Of a stretch of 50,428 nucleotides of DNA, positions 42,438 to 50,428 are shown in pieces; positions within the stretch are counted from its first letter, which is position 1, and the number at the start of each line of letters is the position of its first letter. The notes under the pieces were generated by a model. It was not told where the DNA came from, searched no databases, and was given only the letters and a program-made list of their open reading frames with translations. Position numbers and translations under genes: made by a program. The stretch is from JAAYGT01 sp050252075 (lineage in GTDB: Bacteria; Pseudomonadota; Gammaproteobacteria; Burkholderiales; Burkholderiaceae_B), in NCBI GenBank assembly GCA_050252075.1, contig JBFWLP010000009.1, positions 1 to 50,428 on the forward strand. Reading direction: 5' to 3'.

Positions 42438-43610
42438 ATGAAAGCATTGAGCGTGATTTGCAGGCCGGTCACATCGACCCGGCGTCTGTTGACGGGATTG
42501 ACCTTGGCGGCAATCTCGATGGGGTTGGGTGGCCAGGCGGCCGCAGAAGAGGTGAAAGTAGGGTTCTTCGGCCCGATGTCCGGCCCTGTGGCCGTGTATG
42601 GTACGGAAAGTCTTGAAGGCGCCAAATTCGCCCTGGCTGAAATCGAGAAAACCGGTCTGCTGGGCGGCGACAAGATCAACCTGATCGTGGCGGACGACAT
42701 GGCCAACCCCGGTGCGGCGGCGCAGGCCGTGCAGCGCATGATCGACGTTGACGAAGTCGTCGCTATTCTGGGGGGATCCACCAGCGCCGGTACGGCAGCC
42801 GCCATCGAGGTGACCAAGGAGGCGGAAATTCCCCAGTTGTCGCCTTTGGCCGTTGATCCGGCCCTGACGCAGCAGAAGAATCCATGGTTTGCGCGCATTA
42901 CGCAATCGGCCGATATTTTTGCCAGTAACGCCGCCCAGTGGATGCACGACCGCAAGAATGTTCGTTCGGCCTATTTGCTGGTTCGTAACGACAACTGGGG
43001 TCAGCCGCTTGCGGAAGCGTATGTGAAGAAAGCCGCCGAGCTGGGTATCAAGATCACCGGCCGCGTGTCGTACGAGCCCACGGCCCGTGAGTTCAAGCCC
43101 ATGCTGGCTGAAATGGCAAAGACCAAGCCTGATTTCCTGGTGGTCATGGGGTATTACACCGAGAGCGGCCTGATGGTCAAACAAATGTCGGAGCTGAAAA
43201 TCGACGTACCGGCCTTCGTCATGACAGCCCCCGGCATTCCCCAGTACATTGACATTGCCGGCCCCGCCGCCAATGGCACCTACGGCGTTCTGTACTACTA
43301 CGCCGGATCGGTGGACACCGCCGCCGGAAAGCGTTTCGTCGACGCCTGGAAGGCAAAATACAACCGTCTGCCCAGCCAGTATGAAGGCATGGGCTACGAC
43401 AGCATGTATGTCATGGCCGAAGCAATCAAGAAAGCCAAAGCCGCTGGTGAAATCAATCCCAAGAACATCCGGGATGCCATTTATCAGACCAAAGATTTCC
43501 AGGGCGCAACCGGTCCCATCACCATTCTGCCCAATGGCGACTCCCGCCGTCCGCTGCCGTTCGTGGTGCTGGAGAACAACCAGGTCAAGCTGGATTACCT
43601 GATTCAGTAA
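42438..43610 (+). CDS. livK: ABC importer periplasmic substrate-binding protein (LivK-like)
   Basis: The 390-residue precursor has a signal peptide at about residues 1-35 (cleavage after GQAAA) and then the two-lobed Leu/Ile/Val-binding-protein fold. VKVGFFGPMSGPVAVYGTES opens the mature part and LGGSTSAGTAAAIEVTKEAEIP forms the binding cleft. The family also includes receptors for amides, urea and aromatic acids, so branched-chain amino acids should not be assumed. The ATG at 42438 follows AAGGAG at 42426-42431; an in-frame ATG 14 codons upstream has no such site. It lies 65 bp after livF. Confidence 0.9.
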   Translation: MKALSVICRPVTSTRRLLTGLTLAAISMGLGGQAAAEEVKVGFFGPMSGPVAVYGTESLEGAKFALAEIEKTGLLGGDKINLIVADDMANPGAAAQAVQRMIDVDEVVAILGGSTSAGTAAAIEVTKEAEIPQLSPLAVDPALTQQKNPWFARITQSADIFASNAAQWMHDRKNVRSAYLLVRNDNWGQPLAEAYVKKAAELGIKITGRVSYEPTAREFKPMLAEMAKTKPDFLVVMGYYTESGLMVKQMSELKIDVPAFVMTAPGIPQYIDIAGPAANGTYGVLYYYAGSVDTAAGKRFVDAWKAKYNRLPSQYEGMGYDSMYVMAEAIKKAKAAGEINPKNIRDAIYQTKDFQGATGPITILPNGDSRRPLPFVVLENNQVKLDYLIQ

Positions 43611-43631
43611 TTCGCACAAAGGGGGATTGTC

Positions 43632-44504
43632 GTGGAGTTCACTATCCAGTTCATGAGCGGTCTGGCGGTAGGTTGTATCTACGCCCTTGTGGCCGTTGGT
43701 TTCAGCATGATTTACCGCGCCTTGGGTTTGGTGAACTTCGCGCAAGCCGACATTATGATGTTGGGGGCGTTTATCGGTTATGCCTTGCTGCAGTTTCAGC
43801 CGAACATGCCCTTTTTCCTGGTGTTGATTATCGCCCCCGTCTTGACGGCGGTGGTGGGTTACCTTATTGAACGCATTGCGTTCCGGGGTGCGGTCAAAAG
43901 AAAGGCCGACCAGATTTATCTGGTGCTGCTGACCCTGGGGGTGGGCATTGTGCTGAGCAATGCCGCCCGTCTGATCTGGGGGGCGAATCCGGTGGTCTAC
44001 AACACACCGCTGGTTCACGAGATTTATCAGGTGGGTGCCTACCCCCTGCCTGCGGTGTATCTGTACATTGCGGTCACCATGTTTGTCCTGCTGATCGGGC
44101 TGCAATGGTTTTTTTCCAAAACCTGGATCGGTCTGGCGGTGCGCGCGGCGGCCGACGACCGTGACACGGCATCCACAATGGGGATCAGTGTGACCCTGGC
44201 GTCGGGCGTATCGTTTGCACTGGCTTCGGGCACCGGGGCGCTGGCGGGGGTGTTGTACGCCCCGATTACCTTTGCATCGTTCGACATGGGGATTATCGGC
44301 GTCAAGGCCTTTGCCGCTGCCATCATCGGTACGCTGGGCAGCATTCCCGGCGCGGTCATCGGCGGGCTCATCATCGGCCTGGGGGAAACCTTCGGCGGGC
44401 AATGGATTTCCAATGCCTATATGGATAGCATTGCGTTCGCCATCATGATCGCCATTTTGCTCGTTCGTCCTACGGGGCTCATGTCTAAAGGGGATCGCGT
44501 ATGA
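43632..44504 (+). CDS. livH: ABC importer permease LivH
   Basis: The 290-residue polytopic protein shows the LivH pattern: an N-terminal GCIYALVAVGFSMIYRALGLVNFAQ and a cytoplasmic coupling loop AVRAAADDRDTASTMGISV, with about eight membrane segments in all. The start is GTG at 43632 after GGGGGA. It overlaps livM by 4 bases, so the two permeases are likely coupled in translation and form a heterodimer. Confidence 0.93.
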   Translation: MEFTIQFMSGLAVGCIYALVAVGFSMIYRALGLVNFAQADIMMLGAFIGYALLQFQPNMPFFLVLIIAPVLTAVVGYLIERIAFRGAVKRKADQIYLVLLTLGVGIVLSNAARLIWGANPVVYNTPLVHEIYQVGAYPLPAVYLYIAVTMFVLLIGLQWFFSKTWIGLAVRAAADDRDTASTMGISVTLASGVSFALASGTGALAGVLYAPITFASFDMGIIGVKAFAAAIIGTLGSIPGAVIGGLIIGLGETFGGQWISNAYMDSIAFAIMIAILLVRPTGLMSKGDRV

Positions 44505-45472
44505 GCCCGATGAGCGAATGGTTTAAAACGCATCGGGACTGGACACTGTTTGTCGTGCTCATGGCGTTTTGCTGGATTGTTCCGTTGTCCGCCGGCGGAT
44601 TCTATCTGTATCTGGCCACCGTCATTGCCATTTATGCGATCGCTGCACTGGGGTTGCAGATTATGGTGGGGCTGGCGGGTCAGTTGTCGCTGGGGCATGC
44701 GGCGTTTGTCGGCCTTGGCGCCTACACGACGGTCATACTGGAAAAAGACTTGTCGGTGTCGTTCATTCCCGCCGCGCTGGCCGGTATGGTAGTGGCCGGT
44801 GTTTTCGGGTTGCTGATGGCGCAGTTGATCCGGCTGTCAGGTATTTATTTCAAGGTGGCCACCCTGGGGTTCGGCATTATCGTCTACCAGCTGCTGTCCA
44901 ACCTTACCTGGCTGACGGGCGGACACGTGGGCATACGCGGCATTCCGCCCATTACCATTTTTGGTGAAAAATTCACCTCGCGCCAGGATCTTTTCATTCT
45001 GGAAATGACCGTGCTCACCATCGTGTATTTCCTGGTGTTGCGCTTGTGCCGGGGGCGAATCGGCCGGGCGTTCAATGCCATTGGTCAAAACGAGGTTGCA
45101 GCGCGCAGCGTGGGTGTGCCCACTGATGCTTACCGTATGGCGGTCATCACCATCGGTTGCGGCATTGCGGGTCTGGCGGGCAGTTTTCTGCCTCACCTCA
45201 TGCGCTTCCTTAGTCCGGAAAGTTTCAGCTGGCATGAGTCGCTGGTATTGCTGATCATGATTACCGTGGGTGGCCTGGGTAGCTTGCCCGGCGCGATCAT
45301 CGGCGCGGCAGTACTGGTCATCGTGCCCGAGTCGTTGCGTTATTTTGCCGAGTACAAAATGCTGGTGTACGGCTTGTTGCTCGTCGCTTGCATGATGCTC
45401 ATGCCAAGCGGTATCAGCGGTGCGATTGATCGCGCCTGGACGCGTTGGTCTGATCGGGGAGCCGGCAAATGA
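44501..45472 (+). CDS. livM: ABC importer permease LivM
   Basis: This is the second permease, with 323 residues and about eight to nine membrane segments. GLAGQLSLGHAAFVGLGAYT near residue 54 and the coupling region AFNAIGQNEVAARSVGV near 189 are the standard LivM blocks. VGGLGSLPGAIIGA near 257 is also conserved. It overlaps livH upstream and livG downstream by 4 bases each. Confidence 0.93.
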   Translation: MSPMSEWFKTHRDWTLFVVLMAFCWIVPLSAGGFYLYLATVIAIYAIAALGLQIMVGLAGQLSLGHAAFVGLGAYTTVILEKDLSVSFIPAALAGMVVAGVFGLLMAQLIRLSGIYFKVATLGFGIIVYQLLSNLTWLTGGHVGIRGIPPITIFGEKFTSRQDLFILEMTVLTIVYFLVLRLCRGRIGRAFNAIGQNEVAARSVGVPTDAYRMAVITIGCGIAGLAGSFLPHLMRFLSPESFSWHESLVLLIMITVGGLGSLPGAIIGAAVLVIVPESLRYFAEYKMLVYGLLLVACMMLMPSGISGAIDRAWTRWSDRGAGK

Positions 45473-46308
45473 CGGGTATGGCCAAACCTTTACTTGAGCT
45501 TCACGGGGTGACTCGCCGGTTCGGCGGACTGATCGCGGTCAATGAGCTTTCCATGGCCGTGCAGCAGAACACGATTCACGGGCTGATCGGTCCGAACGGT
45601 GCCGGCAAGAGCACGGCCTTCGATCTGATTTCGGGTGTCCAGAGCCTGTCGGGGGGGCGGATAGCCCTGAACGGCAAGGATATCACCCGTATGTCGGTGC
45701 AAAAACGTGTAAAGGCCGGCATTTGCCGTACCTTTCAAACCCCCAAGCTGTTTGAGAAAATGACCGCCCTGGAAGTCGTCATGACCGGGCGGCATATTCA
45801 TGGCCGTATGGGCATTCTGGGCAGCATGTTTGCCGTGGGTGCAAAGCGGCATGACGAACAGGATATTCGCGATTACGCGATGCGCATGATTCAGCGTGTC
45901 GGCCTGGAAGGCGAAGAAAATAGCGTGGTCGCCAACCTTTCGTACGGCAAGCGCCGGCTGGTGGAAATTGCCCGGGCGCTGGCGACCGAGCCGCATCTTT
46001 TGCTGCTGGACGAAGTGGCATCGGGGCTGAACCCGGTGGAAACCGCTGCCGTAGCGGAGCTGATTCGCGGTCTGGCGGCGGAGAATCTGACGATTGTGCT
46101 TGTCGAGCACGACATGCCTTTTGTGATGCAGCTGTGTCATGAAATCACGGTTCTGAATTTTGGCTCGCGCATTGCCGGCGGCTCGCCGGAGCAGATTTCC
46201 TCCGATGAGCGGGTTATCGAGGCTTATCTCGGGCGTCCCCACGAGGGTGAGATGAGTCGCCGGGAAAAACGTCTGGCCGAGCGCGCCCAGCGCATGGCAT
46301 CACTTTAA
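45469..46308 (+). CDS. livG: ABC importer ATPase LivG
   Basis: This is the second ATPase of the importer, with 279 residues. Walker A GPNGAGKST, followed by AFDLISGV, is near residue 43. The LivG-specific ICRTFQTPKLFEKMTALE is near residue 84, and LSYGKRRLVEIARALA and LLLLDEVASGLNPVE complete the nucleotide site. The usual P is replaced by V in the Walker B segment (DEVASGLNP rather than DEPxxGLN), a mild deviation. A polar C-terminal extension (about residues 255-279) follows the core. It overlaps livM by 4 bases; hyuA starts 18 bp downstream. Confidence 0.92.
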   Translation: MTGMAKPLLELHGVTRRFGGLIAVNELSMAVQQNTIHGLIGPNGAGKSTAFDLISGVQSLSGGRIALNGKDITRMSVQKRVKAGICRTFQTPKLFEKMTALEVVMTGRHIHGRMGILGSMFAVGAKRHDEQDIRDYAMRMIQRVGLEGEENSVVANLSYGKRRLVEIARALATEPHLLLLDEVASGLNPVETAAVAELIRGLAAENLTIVLVEHDMPFVMQLCHEITVLNFGSRIAGGSPEQISSDERVIEAYLGRPHEGEMSRREKRLAERAQRMASL

Positions 46309-46326
46309 GGTTAAGGAACTTGATTC

Positions 46327-48363
46327 ATGAATAGATTCGTCGGTGTTGACATCGGTGGCACGAATACCGATTTGATCCTGATAGATGTGGAAAAGCGAAC
46401 ACTGTCGACGGCAAAGGTTCCGACGACGGCGCACAACCAGGCGGAAGGTTTGCTGGCCGGCATCGAGGCCCTGGGGGTAACGCCGGGAGAAGTGGATCTG
46501 ATCATTCATGGCACAACCGTGGCGACCAACGCCGCCATCGAGAAAAAGGGCGCACGATGCGGCCTGGTGACCACCCTGGGCTTTCGCGATGTGCTGGAGC
46601 TTCGCCGTCGCGACCGTCCGCACACCTACGGTTTGCACAGCAGTTTTGCTCCTCTTGTGCCGCGTCAGTTCCGTCGCGAGGTTGCCGAGCGCGTCACCGC
46701 CGAAGGCGATGTGCTGGTGGCGCTGGATGAAGACGCGCTGCGCCGGGAAATTCAGTATCTGATCGACCAGGGCTGCGAAGTTCTGGTCATTTGCTTTCTG
46801 CATTCGTACCTGAATCCGGCGCACGAGCGGCGCGCCGCCGAGATAGCCAGAACGATGTGGCCCAACGATTACATTGTGCTGTCGTCAGATGTACTGCCCA
46901 CCTTGCGTGAATTCGAGCGCACCAGCACCACCGTGGTCAGCGGCTATGTGCAGCCGCTGATCGGCCGCTATCTCGACAGTCTGGCCGACCGGCTGGCGCA
47001 GGCAGACTATCGCCGTGATTTGCTGGTTGTGCAATCGAATGGTGGCGTCATGTCGGCGCCCATGGCCACCCGTTTTGCGGCGAACACCATTTTGTCGGGG
47101 CCTGCGGCCGGTGTCACCGCCGCCAGAGCCATTGCGCACGACCTGAATCTGGCCGAAGCCGTATCGTGCGACATGGGCGGAACCAGTCTGGATATTTGCA
47201 TCATCCGCGACGGGGTGGCGGCGCTGACGCAGCAGAAGATCATTGAATTCGGTATTCCGCTGGGCTTGCCCATGCTTGATGTGGATGCGGTTGGCGCGGG
47301 CGGCGGCAGCATTGCCCGCATTGATGCGTCGGGTATTTTGCAAGTGGGCCCTGAGAGCGCCGGCGCGAATCCCGGTCCGGCGTGCTACGGTCGAGGCGGA
47401 CAGCAGGCCACCGTAACCGATGCGAGTCTGGTGCTGGGCCTGCTGCGGCCGGAAGCGGCGATCGGCAAGGGGCGCGGTTCGGGAATGTCGCCCGAACTGG
47501 CGCGCGAGGTCATTGATAACACCATTGCCAAGCCGCTGGGGCTGGGTATAGAGGATGCGGCCGAAGCCATTCTGACACTGACCGGCGTGAAAATGGCGGG
47601 GCATGTGCGCCGCAAATTGCTGGAACAAGGGCTGGATCCCCGACGCTTTTCCATGATTGCTTTTGGGGGCGCCGGGCCGGTGCATGCCAATCGCATTCTG
47701 CGCGAGGTCGGCCTGGCGCGCGCGGTGATTCCCTATTTTCCGGGTATTACATCGGCACTCGGATGCATCCTCGGGCAGCTACGCCATGATTTCCTTCGTA
47801 CGGTCAATAAAGCCGTATCGTCGCTGGACGCCGACGCCCTGGCGCAGATTTATCAGGCCCAGTCCGAAGAAGGTTTGCGCATTCTGGAGCAAGAGGGCGC
47901 CGATCCTGCACAGGCCTCTGTTCGGTACAGCGCCGATATGTGTTACCTGGGCCAGTCGAACGTTATTCCTGTCGAGTTCGAGGGTTCGCAGGCACCCACC
48001 CCCGACGCGGCCCGCCGTGCGTTCTACAACGCCTACAAGACCTTTTTTGGCGCCTTGCTCGACGACGACATGGAAGTGGTGCTCGTGAACGCGCGCAGCG
48101 TTGTGGCCAGCGGCGCACGGGCCACATCAATTGCCGACCTGGTTCATCTTCCCGACGGCCCTGTGCCCCAGGGTGATCCGGTGGATGTCTACTTTGGGGG
48201 GCAATGGCATCAGGCCCTTCGCTACCCTCGCATGGAGCTTCCGGCAGGGGCGCGTATCGCCGGGCCGGCCCTGCTGATGCAGGCGGATACCACTTGTTTT
48301 GTGGAGCCCGGTTACGTGGCCAGTGTCCAGCCTTCGGGCAATATTTTCATCGAATTGGAGTAA
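46327..48363 (+). CDS. Hydantoinase/oxoprolinase family subunit A (HyuA-like)
   Basis: The 678-residue protein is an ATP-dependent amide- or ring-opening enzyme subunit of the family that includes N-methylhydantoinase, 5-oxoprolinase, caprolactamase and acetone/acetophenone carboxylase. RFVGVDIGGTNTDLILID is the N-terminal phosphate loop, HGTTVATNAAIEKKGARCGLVTT follows near residue 60, and ANTILSGPAAGVTAA near 257 and SCDMGGTSLDICII near 280 complete the actin-like ATPase fold. The C-terminal domain carries AFGGAGPVHANRIL. It forms a pair with the next gene and follows a complete importer, so the importer presumably supplies its substrate. Which family member it is cannot be told from sequence alone. 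Confidence 0.88.
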   Translation: MNRFVGVDIGGTNTDLILIDVEKRTLSTAKVPTTAHNQAEGLLAGIEALGVTPGEVDLIIHGTTVATNAAIEKKGARCGLVTTLGFRDVLELRRRDRPHTYGLHSSFAPLVPRQFRREVAERVTAEGDVLVALDEDALRREIQYLIDQGCEVLVICFLHSYLNPAHERRAAEIARTMWPNDYIVLSSDVLPTLREFERTSTTVVSGYVQPLIGRYLDSLADRLAQADYRRDLLVVQSNGGVMSAPMATRFAANTILSGPAAGVTAARAIAHDLNLAEAVSCDMGGTSLDICIIRDGVAALTQQKIIEFGIPLGLPMLDVDAVGAGGGSIARIDASGILQVGPESAGANPGPACYGRGGQQATVTDASLVLGLLRPEAAIGKGRGSGMSPELAREVIDNTIAKPLGLGIEDAAEAILTLTGVKMAGHVRRKLLEQGLDPRRFSMIAFGGAGPVHANRILREVGLARAVIPYFPGITSALGCILGQLRHDFLRTVNKAVSSLDADALAQIYQAQSEEGLRILEQEGADPAQASVRYSADMCYLGQSNVIPVEFEGSQAPTPDAARRAFYNAYKTFFGALLDDDMEVVLVNARSVVASGARATSIADLVHLPDGPVPQGDPVDVYFGGQWHQALRYPRMELPAGARIAGPALLMQADTTCFVEPGYVASVQPSGNIFIELE

Positions 48364-48371
48364 CAGTCAGC

Positions 48372-50006
48372 ATGGATCCCATTCTTTTGGCCATTATTCG
48401 CGGCGCCTTCGAGCAGATCACCGAGGAAATGGATACGCTGATCTCGTCGTCGGCGATTTCTCCGGTCATTGCCGATGCCTGGGACCGTGCCAGCGGCATC
48501 TTTCACCCCCAGACGGGCGATGTGATCGTGCAAGGCAGCACGGGGTTGCCGATCTTTATCGTGGTCATGCAGCACACGGTTCAGGAAGTTCTGAAGGACC
48601 ATCCGCCGGAAACCATGAGGCCGGGCGATGTGTTCATCGTCAATGATCCGTATCGCGGCGGCACGCACACGATGGATGTCAAGTTCGTGAAGCCCTATTT
48701 TCGCAATGGTCGTTTATTGGCCATTCTGGCCAATACAGGCCACTGGCCCGATGTCGGCGGCATGACGCCCGGCGGGTTTACGCCCTGCTCAACCGATGTG
48801 TATCAGGAAGGACTGCGCTTTCCGCCGATCAAGATTTACGAAGAAGGCCGTCTGAACTCCGCACTTGTCAAGGTGATGATGTCCAACATGCGCGTAGCGG
48901 AAGATCGGCGCGGCGACATGGCCGCCCAGCTCAATGCGCTTGATCTGGGGTGCAGGCGTCTGGACGAGCTTTTCGATCGTTACGACGAGGCGGTGGTGTT
49001 TTCAGCCGTGGATGAACTGAAGGCGCGGTCTGAAAATCTGATGCGTCAGCACATTCAGGCCTTGCCTGACGGCGTGTACGAGTGTGACGACTGGATGGAT
49101 AGCGACGGTGTCGATCCCGAGCCTTTCCGTCTGCACCTGAAAATGACCGTGCAGGGCAGCGAGATCACCTTCGACCTGTCGGGCAGTTCGTCCGAGCGCC
49201 GTGGCCCGTTCAACAGCCCCTACAGCAGCACGATCAGCGCGCTGATGATCGGCATGAAGCACGTGTTTCACGATGTACCCATCAATGCCGGCTGCTTTGT
49301 GCCGTTTCACTACGTCATTCCCGAAGGCAATATGTTCAATCCGCGCCCCCCGGCGCCTGTTTCGGGAACCACCACGGAAACCGCCCAACGCCTTATCTGC
49401 ATTACCATGGGGGCGCTCGCCAAGGCATTGCCGGGTCGTGTGCCTGCCGGTGCGTTTGGTACGGGAACCAATATCGGCATGGGGGGGGAAAGCAAAACCC
49501 ACGGGCGTTACGCCACTATTTTCTATTTTGGCGGCGGCTATGGCGGCAATCCCGACTCCGATGGGCTGACCAATGGTTCGGCACTCATTTCGGCCTCGCG
49601 CAACAGTTCGATAGAGGTTCTGGAGCACAGTGTGCCCCTGTTGTTTACACGGTATGCCGTGCGTGAAAACTCTGCCGGTGATGGAAAGTTCCGCGGTGGC
49701 CACGGGGTCGAGATCGATTTTCAGCTGCGCGAAGGGACGGCCTACCTGACCCTGGTGGCCGATCGCGGCCGCACCGGGCCCTATGGGCTTGAGGGTGGGC
49801 AGCCGGGCCAGCCCGCCGATCACAAGTTCATTGCGCAAGGCAAGGAGTTTGTGTCGGAGCACTTGACGAAAATCGACCGCCTGTATATCAAGGCCGGCGA
49901 TGGTGTGAAGCTGCGCACGCCCGGCGGCGGCGGTTTCGGTTCCCCGGAACAACGCAGCCCCGAGGCACGTCGCGCCGACCGGCTGAATGGCTATGTTTCG
50001 TCGTAA
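48372..50006 (+). CDS. Hydantoinase/oxoprolinase family subunit B (HyuB-like)
   Basis: The 544-residue protein is the partner subunit that carries the hydrolysis or carboxylation site. The start is the ATG at 48372, 8 bp after hyuA; the open frame extends upstream inside hyuA. MDPILLAIIRGAFEQITEEMD is the usual N-terminus. FIVNDPYRGGTHTMDVKFVKPYF near residue 90 is the family hallmark. NSPYSSTISALMIGMKHVF, PVSGTTTETAQRLI and GGYGGNPDSDGLTN follow, and the protein ends KAGDGVKLRTPGGGGFGSPEQ, the Gly-rich C-terminal signature. Length is normal for HyuB. It converges on purU with 25 bp between stops and no clear terminator. Confidence 0.9.
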   Translation: MDPILLAIIRGAFEQITEEMDTLISSSAISPVIADAWDRASGIFHPQTGDVIVQGSTGLPIFIVVMQHTVQEVLKDHPPETMRPGDVFIVNDPYRGGTHTMDVKFVKPYFRNGRLLAILANTGHWPDVGGMTPGGFTPCSTDVYQEGLRFPPIKIYEEGRLNSALVKVMMSNMRVAEDRRGDMAAQLNALDLGCRRLDELFDRYDEAVVFSAVDELKARSENLMRQHIQALPDGVYECDDWMDSDGVDPEPFRLHLKMTVQGSEITFDLSGSSSERRGPFNSPYSSTISALMIGMKHVFHDVPINAGCFVPFHYVIPEGNMFNPRPPAPVSGTTTETAQRLICITMGALAKALPGRVPAGAFGTGTNIGMGGESKTHGRYATIFYFGGGYGGNPDSDGLTNGSALISASRNSSIEVLEHSVPLLFTRYAVRENSAGDGKFRGGHGVEIDFQLREGTAYLTLVADRGRTGPYGLEGGQPGQPADHKFIAQGKEFVSEHLTKIDRLYIKAGDGVKLRTPGGGGFGSPEQRSPEARRADRLNGYVSS

Positions 50007-50031
50007 GCCGGCAGGCTGAAAAACGAACGGG

Positions 50032-50428
50032 CTACTGGAAGATCACTGTCCGGTGCCCGTTCAGCAGAATACGGCGTTCCGCATGCCACTTTACAGCGCG
50101 CGCCAGCACCAGGCTTTCCACGTCGCGTCCCAGATTTGTCAGCCCTGCAGGGCTGAGCGAATGACTGGCCCGCAGCACGTCCTGTTCAATGATGGGGCCT
50201 TCGTCCAGATCCGAGGTAACGTAGTGCGCCGTGGCGCCGATCAGTTTGACGCCGCGCTCGTAGGCCTGCGCGTAAGGGCGCGCACCTTTGAAACCGGGTG
50301 AAAGCTGTGGTGAATGTTGATGGCGCGCCCTTGCAGTTCAGTGGATAGTTCATCACTGAGAATCTGCATATAGCGTGCGAGCACCACCAGTTCAGCCTGT
50401 TCCTGCGCAATGACTTCCCGCAGCTGAT
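50032..50428 (-). pseudogene. purU: Formyltetrahydrofolate deformylase PurU, C-terminal part with a frameshift
   Basis: PurU splits 10-formyl-THF into formate and THF. The 3' part of the gene is present and runs off the window. From the window edge one frame reads LVVLARYMQILSDELSTELQ and INIHHSF. The continuation expected in this family (PGFKGARPYAQAYERGVKLI, then GATAHYV and LDEGPIIEQD) is in the next frame, because only two bases (50299-50300) stand between the Phe codon and the Pro codon. A one-base deletion explains this. The shifted frame ends at a TGA within about 20 codons. The shifted part continues cleanly to the TAG at 50032-50034. It is either a true mutation or a sequencing/assembly error. 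Confidence 0.82.

Noticed and set aside
42369..44402. A 677-codon open frame on the minus strand, antisense to livK and livH
   Set aside because: The plus strand encodes unmistakable LivK and LivH with signal peptide and ribosome-binding sites. The antisense translation is low-complexity, rich in His, Gln, Gly and Arg, and has no domain. It arises from the GC-rich codon bias.
1..50428. Insertion sequences, prophage, integrases or CRISPR arrays
   Set aside because: No transposase, integrase, Cas protein or terminal repeats were recognised anywhere in the window. The accessory region beside tRNA-Lys was considered as an island, but no integrase or repeated tRNA end was found.

Overview
The window is about 50 kb of a chromosome from a Gram-negative betaproteobacterium, most likely family Alcaligenaceae (the Bordetella / Achromobacter / Pusillimonas / Castellaniella neighbourhood). 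The main reasons are a MurE-MurF fusion inside a complete dcw cluster, the order lpxC - dciA - M23 peptidase - secA after it, a class A RNase P RNA just upstream, a genome-encoded CCA end on the tRNA, and the many solute-binding-protein-dependent uptake systems typical of this family. This placement is inferred from gene content and order; no database was searched.

Region 1 (1-1215): the 5' end of uup (ABC-F ATPase, minus strand, cut by the window edge), rnpB on the plus strand, then a 343-bp gap that ends in the dcw promoter and a four-unit MraZ box array. Region 2 (1216-19406): an uninterrupted plus-strand division and cell-wall cluster, mraZ, rsmH, ftsL, ftsI, murE-murF, mraY, murD, ftsW, murG, murC, ddl, ftsQ, ftsA, ftsZ, lpxC. 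Most junctions are 1-base to 11-base overlaps, so translation is probably coupled. Region 3 (19437-23733): dciA (replicative helicase loader, minus), a membrane-anchored M23 peptidase and secA.

Region 4 (23737-27750): a minus-strand run in the order inositol-monophosphatase-like, M20 amidohydrolase, acyl-CoA thioesterase, mgtE. Region 5 (27857-34444): mnmC, a GH31-fold protein that appears to have lost its catalytic residues, a metallophosphoesterase (minus), a TauE/SafE permease, a glycine-zipper lipoprotein and a secreted EF-hand protein. Region 6 (34521-34682, minus): tRNA-Lys(UUU) with a clear promoter and terminator.

Region 7 (34720-50006) is accessory catabolism. A LysR regulator is divergent from an operon of a CitE/HpcH-type lyase, a Tat-exported TRAP binding protein, both TRAP membrane subunits and an amidase. 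Next comes a second operon with its own promoter: a complete branched-chain-type ABC importer (livF, livK, livH, livM, livG) followed by hydantoinase/oxoprolinase subunits A and B. Together these genes look like uptake and opening of an amide- or lactam-containing carbon/nitrogen source plus cleavage of an acyl-CoA or keto acid. The substrate cannot be read from the sequence. The window ends in purU (minus), which carries an apparent one-base deletion.

Most of the window is ordinary housekeeping DNA. The points most worth a second look are the GH31 pseudoenzyme, the uncharacterised TRAP-amidase / Liv-HyuAB locus with its operator-like repeats, the MraZ box array that runs from the -10 element into the ribosome-binding site, and the purU frameshift.
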